From Coprinellus micaceus (lineage: Eukaryota > Basidiomycota > Agaricomycetes > Agaricales > Psathyrellaceae): 64,000 bases of DNA. Both the position numbers and the translations under genes were made by a program. The stretch covers positions 4,030,001 through 4,094,000 of the forward strand of contig OX596335.1 in NCBI GenBank assembly GCA_951394405.1, written 5' to 3'. Positions 24,001-36,424 of the stretch are shown one piece after another. The notes under the pieces were generated by a model that saw only the letters and a program-made list of their open reading frames with translations, was not told where the DNA came from and searched no databases. Every line of letters begins with the position of its first letter. The stretch's first letter is position 1.

Positions 24001-25712
24001 ATGCTGCAGTATACTGTCAAGACTTGGAGAGGGCTCAACGTTCAACGGCCATATCAACTTTATGATGAGAATGAACCTGTTCCACCCCCACCAAAGCAAG
24101 GCGATATTAAAGTGATCACAGCCGGGTTTCCTTGGTAAGTTCATGGATAGTTTTGCTTGCCGTTCCATTGATGATGCTTCCTTACACCTTTCTAGCCAGG
24201 CCCATTCAACATTGAACATGTTCAAGGATGTGAACGACGTCAAGAACAACCTTGTCCTCAACGCCCTCTCTTGGGTCGATGTCATCCGACCCATCTATGC
24301 GTTTTTCGAAAACGTAAGCGGCTTTCTATCGCATCGGTTGGGCGCGACGCAAACCACAATGCATCGTGTGGAGGGGGGGATTGAAATGGGCGGGCTGAAG
24401 CTATTGGTAAGGGCCTTGCTGGATATGGGGTAAGCTTGAGCTTTCCCTTGGACTGAGTGCACCTACCTAAGTTCATGCTGGCTGATTGCCGTGCAACAGG
24501 TACCAAGTTAGGTTCGCTCTACTTCAAGCTGCGCACTATGGGACTCCCCAGCGCCGAATCCGATTCTTCTGTGTTGCTGCGCTACGAGGTCACCCCCTAC
24601 CCAACATTCCTCAGCCTTCACATGATTATGAGTGTACCTCACTCGAAATTAAGCTTCCGTATGCTCTTGATCGCGAACCAATCCGACCAATCCGAGTTAC
24701 GAAGGGCACGGCTCTCCACCGCACGGTGACAATTGACGATGCTATTGGTGATTTGCCAAGATTTGACTGGTACGTTGAAATTTCCTCCCCGCCTGTATTT
24801 GATTAGTATTCCTTAAATGTCCACACACAGGAAGCATCCTACCAGACCTGTTGCTAATCGTTATGAGGAGAATAAGCGCATCCCATCCATTGGGTGCGCG
24901 GTTTCCGAAACACACTGCGGTTTGCCGGCACCTGTCCCGCCATATCACCATGCGCCAAAGACGAGATACCAAGAGGAAGCACGGGCGGAGCCTCGGACAA
25001 CAAACTTGCAACATTTTACAAGATGTTTTGCACCTAAGAGGGTCGAGAGAGTTATCGCAATTCCTATGAAAGCAGGCGCAGATTACCGGTGTGGGTATCC
25101 TTTTATCGGCAGACATTTGAACCTTCAGCTAAGATTCTCGCCTCACTAGATCTGGAAAATGTGGATCAAGAGTGGCAGCTCGCAAATCCCCAATCATACA
25201 CTGCCAGGAGTGGGTTCAAGCCTGGTGCCTATGGTCGCCTCGATAAGGACAGCGTATTCGCCACCATTGTCACCAATGTCGACCCGACCGCCAAACAGAG
25301 CAGAGTTTTAAATCCCTATGTATGTGAATAATGTTCCTCGTCTTGACTTTCCACTAATCAACTGGCGCCTAATTGGACCCGCAGTGCAAGCGCATAGTCA
25401 CTATTAGGGAGCTCGCACGAGGCCAAGGATTCCCAGACCGCTTCGTGTTCGAGACCCATAAGAATCACATTGTGACAGTACGTCGCCCTTATCGGTCGTA
25501 TGGCTTGTGCTAACCACCTTATTTCTGAATTATCGCCACAGATCCACCGTCAAATTGGCAACGCCGTACCATATCCCCTTGGCCGCGCTTTGGGAAGAGA
25601 GCTCCGAGCGTCCCTCTTCAAGAAGTGGACAGATGGGCGGCAAAACGCGATCACGATCGATGACAATGACAATGAGGACGCAACGGCAGGCAACAGGTTG
25701 AGAGGGCGGTGA
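21037..25712 (+). CDS. DNMT1: DNMT1-type cytosine-5 DNA methyltransferase
   Basis: About 16 exons encode roughly 1,200 residues. Order: a Ser-rich, basic N-terminus (PSKRKNMDDGGGRQ); a replication-foci domain (RFD), seen as LALPWEEFEPNERNGD through RELVVVGYAKVYFED and PVYIQTQWAWYVLDIPAP; then two BAH domains, the first from RVRWGYLSKIQVEGETYSVG, the second from KYHYEDFVRYY. The C-terminal catalytic domain has motif I LDLFGGVGAFSHSL, motif IV GFPCQAHSTLN with the catalytic Cys, motif VI FFENV, motif VIII QRRIRFF, motif IX RELARGQGFPDRF and motif X QIGNAVPYPLG. All are intact. RFD plus BAH domains are the mark of maintenance enzymes, which copy CpG methylation after replication. The protein also lacks an obvious CXXC finger. 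Expression in dividing cells is likely, but only the promoter repeats hint at control. Confidence 0.95.
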
Positions 25713-26163
25713 TCATTAGAATTCTATTTTCTGGGAGATAATTTCATGTTATATCTATGTTCAAGTAATGCTTGTATGGATGGTTGTGGACGAGGACACT
25801 GAAGCTGACCTGATTGATCCCATTGACACAGTATGCCGGTGCTGCTTGGCGCTTGGAGATGGTTCAGATCCTGGTCACCTCTGAGCACTGTCGATTTAGT
25901 GGCTTTATGTAGGTGTTCCTCCTTGAGTAGGAACGCATCCTCAGGTTTCTCAGAGGTTGAAATCATCGTTCGCTTCTTGAATCTCCTCAAATGCCAATGT
26001 GGCTGGGCCGCAGCGTCCCAACATTCTGACTGTGAAAGGTATCGGTTAGTATGCATTGCTCCAGCGAGCCTTCCTTTCCATCGCTCACCTTCCCTGGCCT
26101 GAGACAGCCTTTACGCTCACCTATCCACACTCCTTGGACTCCACACACTTTTAAATTATCACA
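25713..26163. other. 3' flank of the methyltransferase
   Basis: About 450 bases with no coding signal, ending in the A/T-rich promoter-like sequence (ACTTTTAAATTATCAC) just before the ATG at 26164. Confidence 0.5.
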
Positions 26164-26583
26164 ATGGCCCCCCTCAGAACTCTCCTTACCACTCTCGTGA
26201 CGGCTTCCTTTACTGGGTTCAGTAGCGCATCTCACTTGCCTCATAGCACCTCGTAGCGGCCACCAAACCTCCCCCAACCGTCCTTGCGAAGCCTTATTCC
26301 TTTGTCGGCATACACGACTGATGGCCATCTTACCAATGCCGAGAGGATGAAGAGAGGACTGGCCCTAAGAAGCCCAGGTTTGGCGATCGTACGTACTCAA
26401 TTCTTCCTACGTGGCGTCACCGCAACGGCCTTTCTGACACTTTCTGTCATACTTGTAAATTTAGACGCCCGTCGCCAGGACACACCCACTTCGCCTGCCG
26501 ACCCAGAACCGACTCCCGAGGCCCTTTGCACTGGCCGTACCGGTGTCATCCGCGCTCACGCTGGAAGCCCCAGCCTGCAGCAG
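26164..26583 (+). pseudogene. truncated secreted-protein gene fragment
   Basis: A start ATG at 26164 reads MAPLRTLLTTLVTAS, like a signal peptide. The same frame, after an in-frame TAG that a 60-nt intron could remove, continues with TTDGHLTNAERMKRGL. The second exon, joined at GTAC|gtactc (about 26395), gives HARRQDTPTSPADPEPTPEA and CTGRTGVIRAHAGS. The order TNAER-x-KRGL, an ARRQ stretch and then CTGxTGxI is one I recognise from small secreted proteins common in mushroom genomes; their function is unknown. The expected continuation after CTGRTGVI is missing: the exon ends in CAG|gtaaat at 26583, and the opposite-strand ABC transporter ends 140 bases on. Either the gene is truncated or later exons are very short. 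If the 60-nt intron is real, the signal peptide becomes short and poor. Confidence 0.4.
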
Positions 26584-26722
26584 GTAAATAATCGTGAAAT
26601 AGATACAGTAGAAAAAGCGTGGTCATAATGACATACGAGAGCATTGTCCAAGATGGTGTACGACAATAATTAATGGTGCGTGGAAGGTGCGTAAGGTAAG
26701 CATTGTTAAGGCGGAAGGATAC

Positions 26723-29700
26723 TCAACGCCAGGCATAACGGAGGAATCGCGAGGCAACTGAAGCGGAGATCAGCACACCAATTTCAGACGAGAGAGCGAG
26801 ATCCTTACCGATGGTGACAACGAGGTTGAAGACTAAATCGGATGTTAGTGCGATAGAATTGGAAACCAGCGAACGCACTGCTCACCGAAGAACGAGAAAA
26901 GGATGAACGCGTCTCTCCACCTATTACCGAAGTCAATGTTCAGAGGCGTATAGAACTCATCTCCAAGGCGGAATTGACAGTATCGGCAGGCAATGGTGTC
27001 ATTCAAATTCTCGATATATCCGCCGGCAACGCTGACGAATTCTTGAGCCCATTCGCCGCAAGTCTGGCCGCCGGGAGGATTGAATACGGCCCACTCATCG
27101 GGCTTGCAGTTGATGACAAGGCCACTGGGAGGGGCGGGTCGGTTGGGGCATGAGGAACAGTTAAAAAAAGACCCACTGGAGTTCGGTGGAGACCATGGCT
27201 CCCAATGTCCTGGTGTACGGATTTAATTCGTATAGCCAAGACCTCCAGAAGCCCAGCAACTGGGGATAGGGGATGGTAACTCCGCAGAAAGTCGACAGGA
27301 CCAACCCAAGGAATGGGTTGAAGAGCACGGCGATTTGGACGCTGGGGGATAGAGCTGCGACCATTTGACCGAGGGTCACACCGAAGAGTATCATGAAGAT
27401 GATGATGAGCAATTGGAAACCGGTTCCGTTTGTGCCCGCTGCACCATCTCCGAACCCGATGGGGAACACCTGAAGCTGTGTCAGTGGCCGGTTCGAGAAG
27501 GGGACAATCTCAAGACATACCATGAGGACCCAGTAGAGAAGGGCACAAAGGATCGAGTACGGTATTTCACCAAGGACTTGACCAATGGCGAAGACATAAG
27601 GAGAGTAGATGCGACTTGAGGATTCTGCAGACAAAAACGCACTTGAGATAAGGCGCTTACAGTGCATCCAAGGACTTACCTCGAATGAAGGTTCGACGGT
27701 TGTAGATGAACATGGGTTCGATTTGCGACATGACCATCGCCGGCAAGACGATGACCCAGAAGATTGCGAAGACGCGGAACTGGAGTTCCCTCACGCTATT
27801 CCCAAGTTGCAGGAATGATAGCGACACGAAGAACGAAATGCAGGTGCAGACGAAGATGCGAGTGAAAATATACTCCGGGGATCTCCACAAGGCGATGGCA
27901 TTTCGTGCGCTGACAAGGCGAAGCTGGTACCAGAACGGCGTCGCATCTGCGGAGATGTTAGATGGCAGTAAAACCCCTCGAGGGAGACCATGGACTCACA
28001 GGTCGACGTGTGTTCCTTGGCGACATCGGTCTTCGCGAGACCAGTGGCCTTGATGGAATCTATCTCTCTCCTGACAGCCTGATACTCAGTGGACTCAAGC
28101 CACACGTCCTTCCAGTCCTTGTCGCCAACTCGAGGCGCGACACCAGCGCCGATAGCCTCGAGCATGTACTCTGCAGGGTTGACGTTTCCAGGGCAGATAG
28201 CACCGTGTTTGGCAAAGTAGTCACGAAGGACTCTGGAGTCCGGGCCAATGTCGCCGAAGTAGACAGTCTCTCCACCTCGCTCGAGCAGGAGCAAGCGGTC
28301 GAAGCTCTCGAACAAAAGCGAAGAAGGTTGGTGGATCGTGCAGAGAATGGCCTGACCTTGGTCTGCGAGCTTTCGTAGGAAGCGAACCAAGTTCCATGCG
28401 CTAACATGGCATACATCAGCCTCATGCCTCTAACAGGCGAAGATAACGCACCTTTGGGCATCCAGACCAGAAGTAGGTTCGTCCAGGAACAGGAGGAGCT
28501 CTGGCTTGCTCGCAAGCTCAACGCCGATGGTCAACCGCTTTCGAGCTTCGATGTTGAGACTGAATACCAACGCCTCGGTCAAGTCCTGGAGCTCAAGGAG
28601 TTCGATCATCTCCTCGACGTAAGCGTCCTTCTCCTCTTTAGACACATGCGCTGGCTGCCTGAGATACGCAGAGAAGCGCATAGCCTCTCGGACTGTTGCG
28701 GTGCCCTCGTGAACGTCCATTTGCTCCGCTAAAGCATCGTTAGGTGTATGTCAGGCGGACAAGGCGAGGGGCGTACCGTATGCAGTTCCTCTAGCAAAGT
28801 CAGCGGGGAGGGGCCGACCATCCACCAGAATATCGCCTGTGATAACGCCGATGTTCTTTCGTTGGGCAAGGACATCCAGGCAGGTCGTCTTGCCTGCACC
28901 ACTGGCACCCATTAGAGCGGTGAGAGTACCCGGCTTGACGAAACCGTAGACGTCGTGCAAGAGTCGCTTTTGACCGCCGTCACCGTCGGTTGAAGGGACG
29001 TGATAGTTGAGCCGCTCCCACGTCAATGGCCGTCCTGTTCCGTTTGCTGTCTTGGTTGCCCTGCCGGTAACATGGTGGTAAGGTCACTGCAGACGTAAAT
29101 TTTTCGAAAGGAGAGGACGTACTTCTCCTTCAGGGAAACCGTATCTGACAGCCGCTTCTCTTCTTTCTCGCGGATTTGAGAACGCTTCGCCTTATTTTCC
29201 ACCTGCTCTGCGTTGAGCCTCCTCGTCTCATCAGTGTCGTGGACGAAGAAACTAAGCGCCGTGTTGAAGCCGTATTGCTAGTCGTTTCGTGAGCACGGAA
29301 CGCAGACGTCGCTTACACAACATATAGCTCACTGGGTAGTACTCGAGGGCGAGGATTTGAGCGATCTCGAAGGCCACGAAGAAAGCAACCAAGATAGGGA
29401 GATTTCGACTCCACATGTTCTTGGGGTCGAGATTGAAACCAGCCTTGAGATATTCAGTCCCGGAGATCACAGCGCTCCCCCCCGTGGATCCGAACAGAGT
29501 GCAGACTTGGTTGACGCTGAGCTGGTCCCTAAGAGGAAAATCAGAAGGACAGTACACTAGCCGATCGAGGGGAGAACGTACGGATATTTCGTGACGAGGC
29601 TGAGGATGTTGCGCGGAATGACGGAACTTCCATCGCATATGAGCTAGACGAGAATCAGTCAGGAGCTTGGTCCCATTGAAAATATGGACAACCCACAGTG

Positions 29701-32406
29701 ATTCTCTTGAACTCGTTTTCCATCGCCGCTTGCCAGGCGTATGACACTGGGTCAACATAGTACTGCATGTGCGGTTAGCCAGGCGAAAGGAGTAATCGGT
29801 GTTCAGCTCACAATCCACTTCAAGCCCTTCTTCATGCTGTCAACGGGGATCATGAAACCGGAGTAGGCGATGCTGAAGGCGACCAGATATATGAGGACAC
29901 GCCCTAAAAAGAGACAAGAGGCGACTCACAAATTGGGAATGAAGAACACGGCCAGCCTCATTGCAGAGTCGAAGCTGAAGCAGATCAGACCGAACATCCT
30001 GAAGAAAGCCTGAAGCACGAGGTAGGCCAGGTAGGTGAACAGATGGAAGGTAAAGAACGCGCTCGCCGATCGATGCAGGCCAGTGAGGAAATAAACCGCG
30101 ATGTTGAAAAGGAGGATTCGGAGGGAAGAGAAAGGGAGGTCGGCGATGAGATTGGCGATGGCGATAGCGGATGGTCGGTAGAAGCTGTACTCTGTCTGTT
30201 TTTGCAGGATGGGGCGGCCCAACATCTGGCCGGGCATCTCTCCGAAGGCGTCCAAACTCGTTGTGAGGAGGGCTGAGAAGATGACACTAGACATTCCTTT
30301 CAGCGGGGGCGCGTTCCAAGGGGATAATGGCATACCTTCCACGTGTAAATGCTCCAGAGGATGTGGTCGGCTGGTCGTAGAAGGCTCCTCCAAGTACCAA
30401 CGCCAGAGCCTATTGAGGAAATGAGCGGGATCCCCACCATAGAATCACGGGGACTGACCAGGGCAATAGTAAAGCTCGTGTAAATCTGGAACCTATCTTG
30501 CAAACGAGTCTGGAACTGACGCTTCGTCAAGGCCCACACTTGACCAGTGAACCCAAGGGTGTACGGGCTCTTCTTCGAAACGCCTCGCTTCTTGTCCGCA
30601 GCCACTGCCGCACGGAAGGCTTCCTGCTCGCCTTTCTCCACCTCCATGTGGCGATTGTACTCCTTCACGTCCGCGTCGTTCTCTTGTCCGAACCGAGATT
30701 GACGGAATGCTTTCTCAAGAGCGGGCGGCGTAGCTGGGACGTCAGACTCAGAAAGGCCCGGAGCAAACTGGCGTTCGTTCTCATCAGTGCATCCCGTGAG
30801 GTAGTCTGGAGTCGTCTGGCGGGGTAATGACTTGTATCCGATGCTTTCAAAGTAAGCCCTGGCTTCCGACGGCGGCCCAAAGAAGGCTTGGTGTCCCTTG
30901 TCCAGCACAAGCACCTTGTCAAAGAGCTCGTAGATGCTCTCGCTGGCCTGGTACCTATGCAATTGAAGTCAGGGAGTGTTGGATAGGCAAGAGTCTGAAC
31001 CCACAAAGTGATGAACGTCGTCTGGCCGAGGACGTCCGTCATTACTCGGAGACTCCGTACGAAGTCGAGTGCCGTCGAAGCATCCAATCCCCTTGTGGAA
31101 TTGTCCCAGCACTGGAGGCGGGCCCGGGTAGCCATCATTTCCGCAATGCTAACACGCTTCCTCTCTCCACCAGAAACTCCGCGAACAAATTCGTCGCCGA
31201 CGAGAGTGTTCTTGGTGTGTGAGATGTTGAGCATTCGTAGGAAGGTGTCCTGAATTTCCCGGTCAAACTCCTCCCTCGAAATCCCAGGAAGTCGGCCATC
31301 GGGGCCGGGGGTCTTACTGAACAGGCCAGTGAGCGGAGAACGAGCGCTGTTGAATTACGAAAACTCACGTTGAAAGTGCAAAACGGAGTGTTTGAGCAAC
31401 GGTCAGCGTAGGGATGTGGGTGTCATCTGGAGAGACATCAACATTCCAGCCCGGAAGGCCATTTAGTGTATACCTCACCTTCCTGGTTGTAGACGACCTC
31501 TCCCTTGTAGTGCTTCTGCATCTCGCCAGCGTCGATGCCAGAGTAGAGGACCTTGCCGTTGATCTTCTCGTACCCTTCTCTCCTGTTGGCAATCGTCCGA
31601 AGGAAGGTCGTGCACCCAGCACCGGGGCATCCCAGCACAAGGCACATTTCTCCGGGTTTAAGAGCGCCAGAAGACCTTCACAAGCGTAAGTGTCCGTGTA
31701 AAAACGCGGTGAGGGAGACAACTAACTTCTGAAGAATGGTTTTCGTTTCGCGCGTCTTCTTCAAGCCAAGGAATCCCGAAATTAGGGTCCATAAGGTGAA
31801 GAATGGACCAACGAAGAAGTATAAAGTGGACGCTAAAACAACATATAAGCGAGGAATTGCGGGCGTGCCTTGCGAAACGTACTCGCGAGAGTGCCGACAT
31901 AGAACTGAAGAGAAGTTGTCAGTCAAGCAGAGGGAAGCCCATGACGCTAGATCCTACCTTGCTATCCAATCCCCCTCCAACTTCCACTTCCAAGTCCTCC
32001 CATACGACGCCGACATTCTAAGGAATTGTGAGAGGGGAGTAACGCTTGGTGTCAACCTACTGACCTTGTGTTTAATACCTGCAGCTTGGTTTTTGTCATT
32101 GGAGGATGTGAGGTACTCTCGGAGATCGAAACCAGCGGGACGCTCGGCCTTCTCAAGGTCGCGGTTGCTCTGAGCGAGGGTCGTCGAGGATGTCTTCTTC
32201 AACGCTCCCCCTCGAGGTTCAGAAGCCTGCTCCGTCAGGTGACTCGAAAGAGCATCGAACTCGGCTTCAGCGCGTAAGACATCTTCGTCGGTGTTGGTGT
32301 GGTGGTGAGGAACGGGTGGTATCGTTTCACGGCGAAGGTGCTTCCATGGGTCGTCGCGATCGTACTGACTGTTGAGAGTCGCTGTGTCTGCGGGGGTATC
32401 AGCCAT
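26723..32406 (-). CDS. PDR-type ABC transporter (ABCG, full size)
   Basis: About 20 exons encode roughly 1,450 residues in the NBD1-TMD1-NBD2-TMD2 order of pleiotropic drug resistance pumps (Pdr5/Cdr1/Snq2 class). N-terminus: [16 protein letters not shown], then [18 protein letters not shown]1 has the degenerate Walker [13 protein letters not shown] (Cys in place of Lys), the signature [13 protein letters not shown] and Walker [16 protein letters not shown]2 has a canonical Walker [13 protein letters not shown], a degenerate signature [15 protein letters not shown] and Walker [14 protein letters not shown]. This reciprocal degeneration is normal for fungal PDR pumps. The plasma-membrane protein exports drugs or lipids; the substrate cannot be read from sequence. 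The stop is at 26723-26725 (...RFLRYAWR). Transcription converges on the truncated secreted-protein fragment. Confidence 0.93.
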
Positions 32407-35022
32407 CCTCTCCTGCAGCTAGAGGGAAGACTAGGTTCAATCTATTGGGGACCTTACCTCAACGATTCGCCGTTATAAGAAGAACATGGTTATGTGACGG
32501 TTTGCGGCAAGAATGGTCTGCGACGTGAACCGAGCCTACACAATATTGAATCTCCGACATAGGGGCAGGGAAGTTGGCGCCGGGGACCCACAGATCGATC
32601 CTTTGCTTTGCTTCCATCGCGCCGATGACACATGTTTCTACTCGTTTACCTCAGCATTTCTATTGGTCTGACTGGGGACCCTGGAATATGTGTGGGCTAA
32701 CGCAGCCAATCAAACGCATTTCTAGGCTTCTACCGAACTCACTGCAGTATGTGCTGCGATTCAGGCGGATGCACCACCTCTTTCCGAGGAGAAAGTAGAA
32801 CACCCCTCCAGAACTGCGCATGGATAAGGAGAACGAGGCCTGCGCGGTTCATTCCATATATTGTGTGATCGAAATGAACCATGACTGACCTGTGAAAGAG
32901 GTGTTCGGAAGAGTCAAACATAACTGTCCAAGGTCCAACACCCTCGGATATCCATGGATTCGAAGCCACCTGAGCGCGAACCGAATCGCCCACCTACATT
33001 CTCCCAACTATGCCGTAGCTGCAGCAGTATAGCTGTGCTGTATGTTCATTTCGACGGAAGGGTCGAGCCCGTTTGGGAAGTGTAGTGTGTATTGGATGTG
33101 GTGATACCTTCCCTTGAGCTCCTCGGTGCCACGGGATAAGGGTTTGCACGACTTGGATGCCGCCGGACTCGACAAACTCGCCATCCCCCCTCCAGCAGGT
33201 GAGGATGTCAGGGGAAACCTAAAATGTAGTAGGCTAACCCTTAGAGAAACCCCGAAGTCTGACATCGCAAGAACTGAGGGTGATGCTGAGCTCAGGCAGA
33301 CCCGGGTTTGACTACTATGGCCCTGCACTACGAAGGCAAAAATGTGTACTATGGCTGGTGACTAGTGGCGACATGCCCTGCTTTCGGATGGGCGCTCATC
33401 CATTCAGTGGACATAGCAATTCATAATTGAGTAATAGTAATAGACCGGCTCCACCGATTAGGGTCCGCGTTTCCGGATGCATCGTTCAGAAGCCTGTTAC
33501 CCGCTTCGGACTTTTGACTGGATGCCCGGCGGACGCAGCACGTTAGATCCTCCTCCTTCGTGAAATTATGGGCTGGAACGAGTAGAAAGCGTATTTGGAT
33601 GGTCAAAGCTCATAACAACATATGGGGTGTAGCCAAACGCCTCTCCTTTACTATCCGTCGTCCGCCAGAGAAATTCAGGGATCACGGGGACACGATGTGG
33701 GGCCTGAAAGGGTGCTGAACAGTGAACAGCCACTTGCAGAGTTCTCCGTCGATAAATACACACTAGGCGCAGTGAATAGTGACTCGTTGAAGTATAGTAA
33801 AGCGCACTTCTTGGTAGGCCGTATGCGTCAACCCACCCTCGTCATGATGGGCGCTTAAAGTCCGCTGAGGCGCCTGTTCGGAGCCCGTACCGGGCGTGAG
33901 AAGAAAGATGACCTATGTATGTAATCACAAGTTCGAATCACCCAATGGCAGCGCTTGATTCTGTTAAGCACCTCCTCTGCTCGATTCCGCTCGATTCCGT
34001 CCAAGAACCCTTCGGTATCGGGGCGTGTGTGCGTTTGCGCACTCGAGACGGATTCTGTACTCAGCGCTCACTGCTTCCGACGTCGAAAATTCTGCATGTT
34101 CTTTGGCACCGCCAGCTCGGCGGTATGTGTTCCTTGCGAACCTGGCTTTGACAGGCCATGAACTTTGAACTCAGGCCCAAACCTCTGTTATAGGCTCGGA
34201 TAGTCACTCTCAAAGAAAGACGCATCATTCATCCGGTAATTTCTGAAACTGTCGCATCTGGTCCCTCTCTACACCCTCCCATGATCTGCCAGCTGTCCAC
34301 CAGAGTTCATGCGCATTGGCTCCTCTCCGTGTCTGTTCCGCTTGTTTGAATTACTTTGTGCACCGCGTTATCGGCCTTCGATCTTCTGTTCGAAACAGAA
34401 CGAGTCAGCCTGTGGTAGTGCGGGTGTTGGACCTGGGCATTGATCTTCCTTTCCTCGCAGGAGGGCTCTAGACCTACTTATCGCTCAAGATCCCACTCCA
34501 CACCTCTTCCCATGAATCGAGGAACTCTATGCCGGATGCGGGATATTCTCCCTTACCGTCAGAGGCAGAACCCGTATTCATCAAGCCATACACCTTGGCG
34601 CCTCTGGACCCTCGCAAAGCTCGACTTGATCGACATTGCCACCGCCCTCCGAACCCGATAGGCATCGTCGTGGCACCCTACTTTCCGCGATCCGCTATGA
34701 ACGAGAGCCGCCTTTGATGCTCGCGCCAATCCGCGAAGCAGGGATTTACTCATGGTTCTTCATTTTCGGCAGGAACAGTCGCCCTGATCAGGGCTAGGCA
34801 TCTCCCATCCCACGAATTGTCCATGCCAGGATGGGCTTCTGTGGCTTCTTGTCGGCAAGGATCTGTAGTCAAACGTTTTCTTACTTTCTGTACGATCACT
34901 CTCAATTGAAATTTAGGTTCAGGGTACAAAAGGTGAGCCCCTTGCATCAGGCCACGATGTGCCTTCCTCCCCTTCAGGCCCTTTCCCCCCTCTGCCCCGG
35001 CCCCCGACTAAGTCCTCCTGTC
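32407..35022. other. 2.6-kb gap between ABC transporter and GH128
   Basis: Contains the ABC transporter promoter side at the left and the GH128 promoter at the right. No frame in between is convincing. One plus-strand frame near 34075-34160 reads FGTASSAVCVPCEPGF, which looks like a cysteine-rich domain fragment but stands alone. GGCGCTTAA occurs at 33850. Confidence 0.5.
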
Positions 35023-36424
35023 ATGATTTCGGTCGTCGGCCCCCTACTCTATGCGTTCCTGCTCGTCTCGGAGGTCTATGGCCAAGGGCCAGGGCGTCCC
35101 ACATCTACGAGAACGACTCGCACCTCGTCTGCCCAGCCTACACCTGCACCGACAACAGTCAAGAAGAACCCGAAGCGCGGTATATCGTGGGCCGCAGAGA
35201 GCCCTGGCGACATCCAGAACATCAACCAAACCGCCAGCGTCATATCATGGCAGTACGACTGGTCTAACATTCCGCCAGCCTTCCTCGCGACTTCGAACGT
35301 CAAGTACATCCCCATGCAATGGGGTTCCGGATCCATCGATAGGTTCGTTGACTCTGTGCGGGCTCAAGGGGCGGATACTATCCTGGTGAGTCGAATTCCA
35401 AAGGAAGCTCCCTGGTGCTATGTCGATGGCTGATCTTCTGCCTCCTCCTCACCCTACGATGGGCGTGTAGGGATTCAATGAGCCTGATTTCTACAACGAA
35501 GCCAATATGGATCCGACAGATGCAGCGCGCCTCTGGATGCAGTACATTCAGCCATTGAAGCAATATGGCGTGCGGTTGGGTGGCCCTGCTGTGACCGCGG
35601 GGGATACTGGTCGTCCTTGGTTGCAGAAGTTTTTGGCGGCTTGTGGACAGTGTACAGTCGACTTCCTGCCGTTACATTGGTGCGTACCGCCCTCGGAACA
35701 CCGTGTGTACCTTGGCTCATTTACATGTAAGGTATGGCACTGGCACAGCAGGTTTCTACGACTACCTTTGGACCATCCGCAACCAGTTTCCCAACATCCC
35801 AGTATGGATCACTGAATATGCAGATACCTCTGATGATCCGACTGGTACGTCATTGAGCACTACACCGAGAGGATTTGCGTTGATTCATTGACTTACATGT
35901 ACGTCACTCGCAGCCGTGCTCAACTTTATGAATGAAACCATGCGGTACCTCGACGGCCTTGATTGGGTCGAGCGTTACGCCTGGTTCGGTCTCTTCGTCA
36001 GTTCTCTCTCATTGCTTTGATATATGGGTGCGATCGGCTGACTGAATGTGATTTTCGTTTCATCCTTTCAGCGACCCAAGGAGGGCGTTCATTATAGTGA
36101 GTGGCCACTACATCCACACTACTCTCCGCTCACCCCTTTTTAGACCTACTCGGGCAAGACGGTCGCCTTAACGCTCTCGGGGAACTTTATGTTGGGGCGA
36201 AGACCGTCCACACTCAGATCCTTTCCGATACCGCATACTCTGGGTACCGCACGGTCAACGGAGCAGATTTACCAAACCAGCCGTTGGTGACCTCATGGCC
36301 GCCGTATACTGTCGTCAACGCCGGAAGCCGCAGATGGGTTGGGGTCTCCAGGGGACATCAGGTACTAGGAGCGCTTTGCTTCGTTGGGATCGCCGTCGGA
36401 ACTTTGATTGGTGGCGCCTTGTAA
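35023..36424 (+). CDS. GH128 glucanase (Asl1-like), probably cell-surface
   Basis: About six exons encode roughly 345 residues. The start at 35023 gives a signal peptide (MISVVGPLLYAFLLVSEVYG), then a Ser/Thr/Pro-rich linker. The upstream frame (MCLPPLQALSPL) would only add a poor leader. The catalytic core begins at KRGISWAAESP and shows the GH128 hallmarks: QYDWSNIPP, YIPMQWGSG, GFNEPDF (predicted acid/base Glu), LGGPAVTAG, FLPLHWYGTG and PVWITEYAD (predicted nucleophile Glu). GH128 enzymes cut beta-1,3-glucan and in mushrooms act on the cell wall, for example during cap expansion. The C-terminus has a Ser/Thr/Gly-poor linker, then a hydrophobic run VLGALCFVGIAVGTLIGGAL to the stop, which suggests a membrane or GPI anchor, so cell-wall attachment is likely. 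Confidence 0.9.

Noticed and set aside
26723..32406. Missing Walker A lysine in the first nucleotide-binding domain of the ABC transporter as a sign of inactivation.
   Set aside because: A Cys in that place, with a degenerate signature in the second domain, is the normal state of fungal PDR pumps.
33915..33965. AGTTCGAATCACCCAATGG, a match to the tRNA B-box.
   Set aside because: The flanking bases do not form the T stem and no A box lies upstream.
34075..34160. Plus-strand frame with FGTASSAVCVPCEPGF, resembling a Cys-rich domain fragment.
   Set aside because: Too short, with no upstream or downstream exons that extend the pattern.
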